A stretch of 64,000 nt of DNA, from the NCBI GenBank assembly GCA_963931865.1, contig OZ007511.1, positions 6,466,626 to 6,530,625 on the forward strand, given 5' to 3'. The notes under the pieces are model-generated. The model searched no databases. It saw nothing but the letters and a program-made list of their open reading frames with translations, and was not told where the DNA came from. This DNA is from Axinella damicornis. Its lineage: Eukaryota; Porifera; Demospongiae; Axinellida; Axinellidae. This document shows, in pieces, positions 46,828 to 55,024 of the stretch. The translations under genes and the position numbers were made by a program. Positions within the stretch are counted from its first letter, which is position 1; the number at the start of each line of letters is the position of its first letter.

Positions 46828-49592
46828 ACTGCACGCACACACATACACATTGCACACACGCACGCACGCACACACTGCACGCATGCACATACTCTGCATG
46901 CACTCACATACACACACAGCACACACGCACACTGCACGCATGCACTCACACACACAGCACGCATGCACACACTGCACGCATGCACATACTCTGCATGCAC
47001 TCACATACACACACAGCACACACGTACACACTGCACTGCACGCATGCACATACTCTGCATGCACTCACATACACGTCTTGAACTGGTTGCATGTTCATGG
47101 GGCACACTCAGGCTCAAGCAACATCGGATATTACATGCACACTGCATACACGCACACAACACGCACAACATGTACACACACACGCACACACACGCACACA
47201 TGTACACACACACGCACACATGTACACACACACACACACACACACATGTACACACACACACACACATGTACACACATTTAGTCCTGCAGGCCAAGCCCAC
47301 TTCCGCACACGGAATTGTCTGGGAATTGTCTGGTGAATGTATATGCTGACGTTTGTAGCCATGCTCTGCTGGCAGATTACCAATCAGGTTGCAGATCTTT
47401 GCCACATGCTGTAATTATCCGTTGTGAGTACTGGCAAAGGACCTGCTACTTTAGTAGTATGTTGCATAATGTATAGACGCTGCATTCCTGACGTTGTTAC
47501 AGCATTCTTCCCTCTCCTGCGGAATTGGGTTGGCCTGCAAGTCTATACACAATAGGCACAGCATACATTACCACACTAAAATAATGGCAATGGCCCAATG
47601 GCATTGTCCATGCATCTGTAGTAAGAGCTAATTCCCAACTACATAACTTTCATACCTGTGTACAGCCTCCAGTTGTATGTGTACCCTGTGACACTGTCGG
47701 CTAAAACAAATGCCTTCATCCCCCACTTAGTAGGCTTCTTCGGCATATACTGGATGAACCAAAGGCGGCCTTTGAAACCGATCATCGATTCGTCCACCGA
47801 GATCTCACGCCCAAGTGAGAAAGCTGACTGGAAATTCGAGATAAGGGGGTCGGCAAACGGTCGCAGCTTGTACAAGGCATCATACCCCGGTTGGCCCTTT
47901 GGGATGTATTTGCTGCTGTCGTTCAAATGAAGAAACCGCATGATGAGAGAGAATCGGTCTCGCGTCATGATTGAGTTGAACGTGGTCGTAGCAAAGGGCC
48001 ATGACGTCACCCAAGAATCCTCGATGGTAGGATAGCTCACAAGCCCCATAATTATGGTCAAAGACAGGAACCGTCGCAGCTCAGCCACATCATGCGATGA
48101 CCGTCCCCACTGCCGGACTCGTGATCGAGGAGGCAGTTCATGACTGTCAATGAACTGCTGAGCAAACAAATTCGTTTGCTCCACGATGCCCTTGAAGATC
48201 TCGTCTGTAATGAACAAACTGAGGAATTCCAATGGAGACTTGTTGGACATGTCCTGCGTGCATCCTGGCTCATCCACAAACTCAGGAATCTCATAAAAAC
48301 TCCCATCACTTCCACCATCACTCCCACCATCACCCCCACCATCACCCCTACCATCACCCCCACCACCACTCCCACCATCACTCCCATCATCACTGCCTTC
48401 ACCCCCACCACCACTCCCATCATCACTGCCTTCACCCCCACCACCACTGCCATCATAATTTCCATCTCCTCCATCATCATTGCCATCATTCCAACCTGCA
48501 TCACTGTTCCAGCCACCATCATCTCCATCATCTTCATCTTTCTCATGTTCATCTAGATACCCATCGAAGTCTTCATCACTCAAATCATCATCCTCTGGCA
48601 GTGGAATCTCCATATATGCTAGCACATCATCCACAGTATAATGTCTTGCCATTGTAATGTTATCCTTCCTCCTGTAAATCGCTGATGTAAACACTGCAAA
48701 TAGTACTAAATTGAGAAGACAAGCAGGTGGCACGGTAAGGGTTTTTCCCGCGGAAGATCGCGGTTGCAGTAAGTTTCGTTATGATTAGCGACCTCCTTAG
48801 GGTTGTCCCCCGCCGTATAATTGTAGTCATTATACTAGACAGCTTCCGCCAGCCGGCATCATGCAGCTGGCTTCGTTGGGCGTAAAATTACGCCGCTCGC
48901 GCTACGCGGAAGTAATAACGGGGCGTAAAATTACGCCGCTCGCGCTCAAAGAGTTAAATATGGATGCTCCCCTTTTTCAACCAGTCTCTCCATTTTTAAG
49001 CTGTAAATCTCTAGCAACAAGAAATTAATTCATGCAACATGCTGTTCATACATTTGAATCAACCTCTCGTTTCAGGATGAAACGTCGCACGGAGACGTGG
49101 ACACAATCTACTGTGGAGAGCTGAGGCTAGGGCTGCTGTACACAAGGATAGCAAGAATTAGGGACCCTGACCGTCCTAGTTCGACAGGCTAAGGAGCTAG
49201 ATGGACTAGCCAATGCAGCTGTCATGTGCTACTTGCTGCCGGACAGGAGTGCTAGCGGCAAGCGCAAGACGGGGGTGATCAAGAACAACCTGAACCCCAT
49301 CTGGGAGGAACAGTTTGTGTACAAGAGTGTGAGCGTGGGGGAGCGAGGGTGTTGGAGGTGACCATCTGGGAGTATGACAAGCGTGGGAATGAGTTTATTG
49401 GTGGTCTTCGTTTGGGCCTGACGCCTGGCTGTGTAGCCAAGCGCAAGGAGTGGATGGACTCCATCGGAGAGGAGATATCGCACTGGGAGGCCATGCTGGC
49501 CCATCTGCGAGAGTGGGTGGAGCATTGGCCACTCAGAACAACGATGGTCCCCAGAAGGCTTGATCTCTCCAGTCTACCGCCACTCCTTTCAG
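34834..49592 (+). CDS. Tandem multi-C2 gene (three SYTL-like C2A-C2B cassettes)
   Basis: Exons, by splice signals and homology between units: 34834-35428, 35955-36115, 38053-38983, 39943-40104, 42014-42703, 43127-43249, 43376-43852, 45066-45227, 49076-49592 (longer 3' part possible). C2 domains bind Ca2+/phospholipid and mediate membrane docking; SYTL/Slp proteins have C2A and C2B at the C terminus. Each unit here has a C2A split over two exons (second always about 162 bp) and a C2B in one exon ending in WEAML...WHTLR, like the SYTL C-terminal helix. Exon 38053-38983 runs from C2B of unit 1 into C2A of unit 2 without a stop, so the cassettes belong to one transcript. No Slp homology (Rab27-binding) domain was found. 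Each unit carries frameshifts or a stop, so the present allele may not encode the full protein. Confidence 0.7.
35464..35527. repeat. 64-bp palindrome
   Basis: 'aagagcgcataagtagatcg' and 'cctgcccagag' fold on 'cgggcgggcaatctacttat' and 'gtgctctt'. Intronic. Another very small MITE-like palindrome. Confidence 0.8.
35955..36115 (+). pseudogene. C2 gene, unit 1: second half of C2A with 1-bp loss
   Basis: Matches the 162-bp exon of unit 3 (45066-45227) almost base for base, including [27 protein letters not shown] and QWYTLQDK, but is 161 bases long: one C is missing near 35990, which shifts LWLSV to a stop. Confidence 0.8.
36540..36700. repeat. Short direct repeats
   Basis: 'aacggagcaggcctgcatgg' + 'gaacacgggg' occurs twice (36549, 36581) and 'caatcacaagaggcagcatg' twice (36651, 36673). 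Intronic. Confidence 0.85.
38053..38983 (+). CDS. C2 gene: C2B of unit 1, linker, first half of C2A of unit 2
   Basis: Acceptor 'ttctccag' (38051-38052), donor GAG|GTAAGA. C2B starts [18 protein letters not shown] and [18 protein letters not shown], then CYLLPNRS. Frame changes follow around 38260-38310 (two that compensate) and a loss of about 20 bases near 38370, after which [13 protein letters not shown] and [15 protein letters not shown] resume. The frame then stays open through a Pro/Ser/Thr linker ([18 protein letters not shown]) into [13 protein letters not shown] and the clean C2A segment [20 protein letters not shown]. The direct C2B-to-C2A fusion is the key evidence for a single multi-C2 gene. 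Confidence 0.75.
39225..39480. mobile_element. Foldback MITE M6, copy 3
   Basis: Arms 'gatatgaagctagggattgtg' and 'caatggtgcaaatcccagcttc' match copies at 6389 and 20140. Intronic in the C2 gene. Confidence 0.7.
39943..40104 (+). pseudogene. C2 gene, unit 2: second half of C2A with in-frame TGA
   Basis: 162-bp exon reading [20 protein letters not shown] at 39994-39996, then [18 protein letters not shown] and [10 protein letters not shown]. Units 1 and 3 have TGG (Trp) at the stop position, so it is a single G-to-A change. The calcium-loop Asp residues around it (D-x-D) are kept. Confidence 0.8.
41390..41608. repeat. Tandem duplication with G22
   Basis: 'ggagttggtaactaagggat' through 'ttttgattttccgataactttggggg' occurs twice, starting near 41405 and 41497, and ends in 22 G (41587-41608). 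Confidence 0.9.
42014..42703 (+). CDS. C2 gene, unit 2: His-Pro repeat and complete C2B
   Basis: After the acceptor 'cactcag' the frame opens with DVSAVST and a run of [10 protein letters not shown] pentapeptides (15-bp repeat, 42030-42140), passes through a short segment that is off the ancestral frame ([11 protein letters not shown] lies one frame over, 42150-42200) and then gives the best C2B in the window: [81 protein letters not shown]. Donor GAG|GTCAGC. C2B calcium-loop aspartates ([14 protein letters not shown]) are present. The His-Pro run sits where units 1 and 3 have a short acidic lead. Confidence 0.75.
42030..42140. repeat. 15-bp minisatellite inside an exon
   Basis: Seven to eight units of 'caccacccggccaga/cgga'. 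Being a multiple of three it keeps the frame. Confidence 0.93.
43127..43249 (+). CDS. C2 gene: linker exon before unit 3
   Basis: Between 'ctctccag' and AAG|GTTTGC the frame is open: [18 protein letters not shown] then [16 protein letters not shown]. It contains a 42-bp direct duplication (PHTAGTSV twice). No domain; disordered linker. Confidence 0.55.
43376..43852 (+). pseudogene. C2 gene, unit 3: linker and first half of C2A with two frameshifts
   Basis: Acceptor 'tttgtgtag'. Linker has [18 protein letters not shown], then [31 protein letters not shown] and [11 protein letters not shown] 4-base insertion (AGCT, about 43737-43740) breaks the frame before [16 protein letters not shown], and a second frame change near 43805 precedes [15 protein letters not shown]. 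Donor AAG|GTACAT. Confidence 0.7.
44020..44650. repeat. Dispersed repeat R1, copy 3
   Basis: Same orientation as 120-545. Lies in the intron of the C2 gene's third C2A and runs into an R3 copy. Confidence 0.75.
44680..44960 (+). repeat. Repeat R3 with VNTR, copy 2
   Basis: 'acttcaatttactgaacctc' lead, then about six units of 'ggggagcagcagccgaagcg'. Truncated end compared with 31195-31560. Confidence 0.8.
45066..45227 (+). CDS. C2 gene, unit 3: second half of C2A, intact
   Basis: 162 bp, open: [48 protein letters not shown], ending AAG|GTTAGT. This is the only one of the three homologous exons without a lesion. The following intron carries the piggyBac element. Confidence 0.8.
45729..48652 (-). 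CDS. piggyBac transposase (DDD), two exons
   Basis: Exon 1 is 48652-47656, exon 2 is 46624-45729; the intron (47655-46625, GT...AG) joins YNWRLYTG to KDTSLDDSS in phase and gives 630 codons. piggyBac transposases cut and paste at TTAA without leaving footprints. The N-terminus ([19 protein letters not shown]) is followed by an Asp/Gly/Ser-rich run of about 90 residues encoded by a CAT/CAC-type repeat. The DDE_Tnp_1_7 core carries the three catalytic aspartates: [23 protein letters not shown] and [14 protein letters not shown]. The C-terminus has a Cys-rich zinc-binding domain ([12 protein letters not shown] ... [14 protein letters not shown]). I start at 48652 because the upstream Met lies in a hydrophobic leader atypical of the family. 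No lesion seen. Confidence 0.93.
46740..47278. repeat. (CA)n and GCACAC arrays in the transposase intron
   Basis: Two blocks of CA and CATGCA/CACGCA repeats (46747-47075 and 47140-47278) fill much of the intron. His/Thr or Val/Cys frames here are artefacts. Confidence 0.95.
48878..48946. promoter_or_regulatory. Subterminal repeats, candidate transposase-binding sites
   Basis: GGGCGTAAAATTACGCCGCT followed by CGCGCT occurs at 48878 and 48921, 43 bp apart, next to the right TIR. Each holds a 16-base palindrome. A role in transposase binding is inferred from position. Confidence 0.5.
49076..49592 (+). pseudogene. C2 gene, unit 3: C2B with frame breaks
   Basis: After 'ctctcgtttcag' it reads [20 protein letters not shown], then the frame shifts near 49165 before [18 protein letters not shown] and [27 protein letters not shown]. 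Relative to unit 2 a 10-base loss near 49335-49345 shifts again, after which [33 protein letters not shown] and [11 protein letters not shown] are intact. Donor TTTCAG|GTGAGT at 49593. Confidence 0.75.
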
Positions 49593-50150
49593 GTGAGTCT
49601 CCATACAATGCAGTAGAAGAAGCCACACAGCCACCATCCCATTGGCTTCCTCACAAACAGTCGCACCCCTCCAGTCAACCTTCTGAGGAGGAGTTTCCCA
49701 AGATCCAAATATCCCCATCACAGCACCAACAGTCACTGCCCTCAGAGACACGTGATGAAAGTGAAGATGAGACACTTTTTGGGGCAAATGTTTTGCAACA
49801 CAAGCCTCCGAAGGTGGAAGAAAATGGCGTTGAGTCTCTCTTCGGGGCGAAAGTTAGTGTGTGTACTCACCACACCCCAGGTGAGAAACAACAGCCACCC
49901 AATACTTCAAGTGCCAACATGTCTGTCCAGTTGAGGGAGCCCACCCCGGAGGAGGGGCCATTGACGTCGACACCTGCCATGCAATTGGACCACGAAATGC
50001 AGCAGAGGCTGGGTCCTCGGAGTGAGATGTCACCAGTGCCAGCCATGGTCGTCTCTTTGAATGATACTCTGGACACCCAGGAAGATGCACATTCTTTCCA
50101 GATAAGTGTGTGGGTGGGTGGGGTTGGGGCTCGGTGGGTGGTATGAGTGT
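49593..50150 (+). CDS. Open C-terminal extension of the C2 gene, uncertain
   Basis: The frame of the last C2B stays open to a stop at 50144-50146 and is acidic/Ser/Pro rich (ESEDETLFGANVLQHKPPK, ENGVESLFGAKVSVC; the ESLFGA-type motif occurs twice). It is either a read-through terminal exon or alternative to splicing at 49592. No domain. Confidence 0.4.
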
Positions 50151-50764
50151 GAACCCAACTGCTTGGTTGCAAGCTTATGCTTGACACAGTCTGACACAAA
50201 TAGCCCTAACGATCCTCATGAATATCATTGATAGCTCCTATTTACTTCCCCATTAGAAGCATGTATGGGCCATTGCGTGCATATCCATGCTTGTGAGCAC
50301 TACAGAGCGATTCTGAACCTGTGCGGAATAAAAGAGGACAGAGCACATGTTTGTGGGGTTGATTCTTTGCCGCAGCTACTCAGGTGTTGCTCTAGCCAGG
50401 CATGGGGAGCAAGTAGCTTCGTCCCCCCTGGGAAACCTCGAAACTTGCTACTGCTGGTAGCAGCTATGCTTTAGCCAGGCATGGGCCGGGAGCAGGTAGC
50501 CTCATTCCCAGCCCAAATTGCCCCAGCTTAGGATTTTTGTTCATGTGTGGGAGAGCTGAGGCTGGCAATTTAATTTTGCTATTTGCATGACATTGTGTAT
50601 AACAGAGGTTTCTTGTTTCTCCTCACAATGCATTAATAGTTAATAAGGCACACAGTATCACTTCATTACTCATTTGCACATGCCGTGTCACCTTTGTTAT
50701 TGCTGGATGCCTGACCTTGAGAATCAATAATTGTACGAATTCCAACTCAGCATTACAACTGATT

Positions 50765-50950
50765 CTCTCTCTCTCTCTCTCTCTCAGTGAGTTGGAATTG
50801 AACTGAGGTCTCCACACAATGCTGCCACGTGTATATGCAATTAGTGTTCTGTTCCTCTGCTGTGGGCCCCGAGCATCTGACTAATATCCAGAAGGTCTTG
50901 GGTTCGAATCCCAGCTGGTCCCAGAATTTTTTTAATTTTCTCTCTCTCAT
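50765..50950. repeat. Head-to-head tRNA-like (SINE-type) pair
   Basis: On the plus strand 'cttgggttcgaatcccagctg' has a tRNA T-arm/B box (GGTTCGAATCC), preceded by a possible anticodon arm and followed by T7. About 100 bases upstream, on the minus strand, 'cctcagttcaattccaactc' has a similar T-arm and ends in an (AG)n tract. Neither has a matching acceptor stem, so they are tRNA-derived repeats rather than functional tRNA genes. Confidence 0.45.
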
Positions 50951-50989
50951 CATCACTAACTGTCGCCTCAAAAAGTATGTCCTACTGAT

Positions 50990-51565
50990 TAGCCTCGTTC
51001 CCAGGCGCTCGGTAATTTAAGAGAAGAGCACCTGGTATCCACTGTTCACGCATGTGCGAGCAGTTCCGTTACATTCTAAGTATAATTCATCGAGATACGT
51101 AAGCTGAAATAACATGGACAAATATTCGGTATAATATACGACCCCAGCATCATGCGAGGACGTGGTTTCAAAGTCTGTGGATGGCAATAAGCCGCTTCTA
51201 CCTTTCCGAAGTGGACGCAAAGGCACGATAGAGACCCGGTATGACCCCATACAGATTTGACCTGACCATATTTAACCATATAAGCACATTCTTGCCCTTA
51301 AGTACGTACTGTATTGCTGTCAGTTGTTCGTCCTCAGCACCGTTCCTGGCTTTCCGACGTTACCGAAGGCGTACGGCACGGCTTGGTTGAACAGGGCTGG
51401 GTGTAAAACAACTCCCGTGTTTCAGTAAATGTACGGTCGTGCAACATGGACTAGTATAACAGTAGTTTCCAAGTTCCCCACGAAAACCTGGGGAGCCTCG
51501 CATGCGCGAACAGTGGATACCAGGCGCTCTTCTCCCCAGTTACCGAGCGCCTGCGAACGAGGCTA
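50990..51565. mobile_element. 576-bp TAGCCTCG element with 9-bp TSD
   Basis: Left TAGCCTCGTTCCCAGGCGCTCGG and right 'ccgagcgcctgcgaacgaggcta' pair, continuing through 'cctggtatccactgttc/gaacagtggataccagg'. Flanks CCTACTGAT (50981-50989) and ACTACTGAT (51566-51574) agree in 8 of 9 bases. Interior without transposase. Confidence 0.85.
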
Positions 51566-51631
51566 ACTACTGATCTGTTATCAGCCATCCTCGCAGAAAG
51601 CAGTGTGATTATGGTTTTCTTGATCTTTAGG

Positions 51632-51679
51632 TGATCCACCTCCGTCACCAACTACTGTGGCAGTGCCAGTTCCAACAGG
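51632..51679 (+). CDS. Possible small proline-rich exon
   Basis: Between 'gatctttag' and AACAG|GTGAAA the frame reads DPPPSPTTVAVPVPT. Low complexity; unassigned. Confidence 0.3.
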
Positions 51680-51820
51680 TGAAATTACACATGTATAGCT
51701 TTGGTTGTGTTGCCATGGTAATCATTACACATGCACAATGTTATAGCTTTGCTTGTGTTGCCATGGTAATTATTATATGCACAGTGTTATAGCTTTGGTT
51801 GTGTTGCCATGGTAATAGCA
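51680..51820. repeat. Tandem repeat, about 55 bp
   Basis: 'gttatagctttggttgtgtt' + 'gccatggtaat' occurs three times. Confidence 0.85.
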
Positions 51821-52564
51821 TATCAATTAGCTTATCTAATGCAGTTACCACTACTCATGAATGCTCTCAAACTGTCACATGATTATAGGTAGTATGAGAT
51901 TAGCCTTGTTCCAAGGCCTCTGCCAGTGCTTATACAGTTTGAAAAAGGCGGGAAACGCTATCAGCCCATACAGCACTCTCGACTGGAACTGCACACACCG
52001 GTATAAATTTTTTTCCATCATATCACTGATCAGGAGGGATAAATGGCATTGCAAATGGAATTGCAGTACTTAGCTTGCGCTACGGTGAGTCGCAACCGGG
52101 GTTGCAACGCGGCTACCAGGAGTTTCAACGCAGCTACCAGGAGTTTCAACGCAGCTACCAGGAGTGTGATCGCCCCTCGTTGTTATAAATTTTAATGAAC
52201 ATTCAATTTTGAAAAAGCACTGTTTGTGTAGCAATACTTAGTGAACATTCCAATTAGCATCCTGTGTTACTGAGAACACCATGTTCTTGTGTGGCAGACG
52301 TGGTACAGACTGTGATGTCATGTGAAGCATCTGCATGCAACCTCAGACTCCTCTCCTCTCTCATAGCTTGTGCAGCCATTGCCCTTGACATGCCACCCCA
52401 CTTGAGGAAGCAAGGCAGCGGACCCCACAGGAAAAGTCCAGACCAAGGCCACCTCATAGCAGAAGATGGTAGACACGGAACCAGAGTATAGACCTCCCTC
52501 TGCAGTAAGTGTTAAGCTATTAATTGCAAGTACAAATTTAGTGGCTTCAGATGATTGTACCCAG

Positions 52565-52640
52565 ACTAGCCTCATACCCAGGCTCGCCTCATACCCAGGC
52601 TAGCCTCATACCCAGGCTAGCCTCATACCCAGGCTTTCCA
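52565..52640. repeat. 19-20 bp tandem of a MITE end
   Basis: 'ctagcctcatacccaggct' repeated four times; the unit equals the terminus of the TAGCCTCG element family. Confidence 0.9.
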
Positions 52641-52804
52641 TCCAAGATTTTGTCTTGTAGCAACTCGGCAGGGAAGCCTGGGAGCATTTATTGCATGATT
52701 GTGATACCATGCCACCGATGATGTGCCTCAATGCTTGGGTAGCAATGTGTGTCCTCCTGGATGCCAAGTCGTCTCGGTCAACATATTCCTGGCTCCACAG
52801 TTCT

Positions 52805-52960
52805 TACGCCTCATTCCCATACTGCTGTTTGTACACAGCTTCATTCCCATACTGCTGTTTGTATACAGCCTCATTCCCATACTGCTGCTTCTACACAGCC
52901 TCATTCCCATACTGCTGCTTGTACACAGCCTCATTCCCATACTGCTTGTGTGTACAGCTC
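52805..52960. repeat. 36-bp tandem repeat
   Basis: Five units of 'cattcccatactgctgtttg' + 'tacacagcct'. Frames across it repeat HSHTAVCTQP or similar and are not taken as a gene. Confidence 0.9.
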
Positions 52961-53078
52961 GATTTTAGTAGAGGCTGCACATTTGACGCACTGATCAACA
53001 CAGATTTCTACTTTTCCATCTCTACACACACACACCTCTCACACTCTCACATGCACACACTCTCACTGCCTAACTCAG

Positions 53079-54036
53079 GCATCCTCAAGGTGATGCAGAC
53101 CCACCTGATAACTGCAGTGGAGAGAATCAGTGCAAAGCCTGTGGAGCCCTACGAGAACCTTCAACGAGATTGGTAAGGCACATCGTTTGTATAATTATGA
53201 TACCAGCTGGCACGTGTAAACATAATATCAACTCTCGTTGATGCAAAGGAGCAAATTGAATGGAGTCCAGGTTACCTTGTGTTTATCTGTGTCTGCCTAG
53301 TGTAGTCGCAACTTTGAAAAGCAGCAGCATTCAGCTTAGGGTATGGCCTGGAAGCAAGCCTCATACCCTGACCAACTGGTGACAAAGCTGGTCTGGCAGC
53401 CTTGTTCCCAGGCTGTGTGAGAGGAGAGCTACGTGGCCTGGGAACGAGGCTAGGAATGTGTCTGCTCTACAACACTAGGCTCATTTGCTGGACAGTTTAT
53501 AGTATACTTCTGTATGACCTGTAAAGCTTTGCATGTCGTTTCCTTTTCATTCTTCACTGAGCTTCTTAGGAGAACAGTAAAGTAAGTAATTCTTCTAGTG
53601 TGGGGCACTCATTTTAGCGTGACAGGTACTGAGAATTAAGGTGCCATTTCCTCATACCTAGATTCTCGAGGAGGAGTTTCCCTGGCTGGGTCATGGTCAT
53701 GCCATGAGGGAGGTGAGTCACAAGAAAGAGGATGTTAATGCGGGAACTCTTGGTGAGCTCTCCACAGCCTTACAAGCACTGTACCCATCCATTATGATAT
53801 TGTGTGATTGCACACTGTTCTAGTAACAGTGCAGGTAGTGATTGGGATAATTTTTGCCCTAATTGATGATTCTGTATAACTTTCACAATTAATAGCACAA
53901 CATTTTTTCAACGTCGAATCCTGATCTTGGAAGATCATTGAACTTTTCTATTCCAGCCCAGACACGTGAACACGGAAGAGAACTTCTGAAGGCAGTTGGA
54001 ACCATGGACCGACGCAGACGGGTGGAATCTTTGGAA
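53079..54036 (+). CDS. Three well-formed exons of an unrecognised gene
   Basis: Exon a 53079-53172 (ILKVMQTHLITAVERISAK, PVEPYENLQRDW; donor TG|GTAAGG), exon b 53662-53712 (ILEEEFPWLGHGHAMRE; AG acceptor, donor GAG|GTGAGT) and exon c 53957-54036 (QTREHGRELLKAVGTMDRRR, RVESLE; acceptor 'ttccag', donor GAA|GTAAGT). All are open with strong splice sites and a plausible, hydrophilic amino-acid mix. I do not recognise the family. Whether they join the membrane segment 400 bases downstream is unknown. Confidence 0.5.
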
Positions 54037-54448
54037 GTAAGTGGCGGATGGTAGTTCCCTCATACTATCACTGATATGGCATAGGTGTCTGCTGTATTCC
54101 CTCGCTCACGCTGACACTCCAGCTCCTCTCCAGTCACTGTTTCCTGTGGCCCACTGCTGACATGGTAACCAGTCCCGGAAACATATACAGGCTGCTTTCA
54201 CATACTGTACATTTTGTCACATACTGTACAAAATGCTAGGGAGGAGCCTGGGAACGAGGCTATCTACCAATCTCAATGAGTAGTCAACGGATCATGCAGC
54301 TCCCTCCCCCTCCCTCCCTGTCCTCCCCCAGAATGGCGGAATGAAGCTTGATGTCTACCTGCAGCTCCCCATGTCCTCCCAGTCCTGCCATGGGTGACGA
54401 AGACAGTGGCAGAACACTGTCCATTTGACTTCTGTAGGCTAGCATCAG

Positions 54449-55009
54449 ATGTGTTTGATCTTGACCCCTAAACTGAAGGACTCCTATACTGCCCCATACC
54501 AAGACAAGCAGCGCTACTGGACGGGAATGCTGCTTCTGTTTCGTGGTGGTCTCTTCCTGGCTTTTGCTGTCAACACTCCTAGCTGGAGATACAAGCATCT
54601 CCTTTGCATTACCATTGCTAGCCTAACCATTGCTTGGAATCAAGGCAGTGTTTACAAGAGATGGTACCTTGACGTCTTGGAGGCTGCCGTAGTGTACATG
54701 TTTGTGGGAGTGAATCTGGGGATTTTCACTGTGCTGGTCACTTGGCAGCTGAAAGAGCACTTTGGTTTTCCAAATGTGCTAAAACGACAAACAGCTGCAT
54801 GGTTGTGCAAACAGCAACCACCAAACCAGTGTCTACTAGTGTTGTTAAGCTTCACAAGTCGCTGCTCACCAGCGTTGACAGTCATTAAGTTTTTGAGTTT
54901 AAAATTGTGCTTTGAGTTTGTTGTGCCTATCTGTTTGTTGTCAATGTTTTTCATCAACATGGCAGATCGAAGTATTCTGATTTTGATCACTGGAGTGACT
55001 GCATAATAA
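54449..55009 (+). CDS. Multi-pass C-terminal segment of a sponge-type surface protein
   Basis: A 185-codon frame ending in TAA. It opens with LKDSYTAPYQDKQRYWTGML, a signature (DAY-x-GPYKDKYRYWTGLLLL in relatives as I remember them) of large sponge and other early-animal surface proteins with extracellular repeats and a 7TM-like tail. Hydrophobic spans follow: LLLFRGGLFLAFAV, HLLCITIASLTIA, VVYMFVGVNLGIFTVLV and FEFVVPICLLSMFFI. The N-terminal extracellular part is not found, so this is either the last exon of a gene partly outside recognition or a fragment. The first part of the frame may be preceded by intron. Confidence 0.55.
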
Positions 55010-55024
55010 TTACAAGTTACAAGT

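Larger units (their letters stand above)
45286..48953 (-). mobile_element. Full-length piggyBac element
   Basis: Terminal inverted repeats CTCTTTGAGCGCG (45286-45298) and CGCGCTCAAAGAG (48941-48953) are perfect. TTAA flanks both sides (45282-45285, 48954-48957). Length 3668 bp. It encodes an uninterrupted two-exon transposase on the minus strand. Next to the right TIR a 26-bp block with the palindrome GGCGTAAAATTACGCC is present twice (48878-48903 and 48921-48946). Inserted in the intron between C2A and C2B of unit 3, antisense to the host gene. All visible parts needed for movement appear present. Confidence 0.95.

Noticed and set aside
48058..48657. His/Thr/Ile or Met/Val-rich frames antisense or shifted to the transposase
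   Set aside because: Shadows of the Asp/Gly-rich low-complexity region in the transposase.
50866..50935. Functional tRNA gene
   Set aside because: Good T-arm, but no 5' strand pairs with the 3' acceptor strand and the D-arm is poor; kept as a tRNA-derived repeat only.
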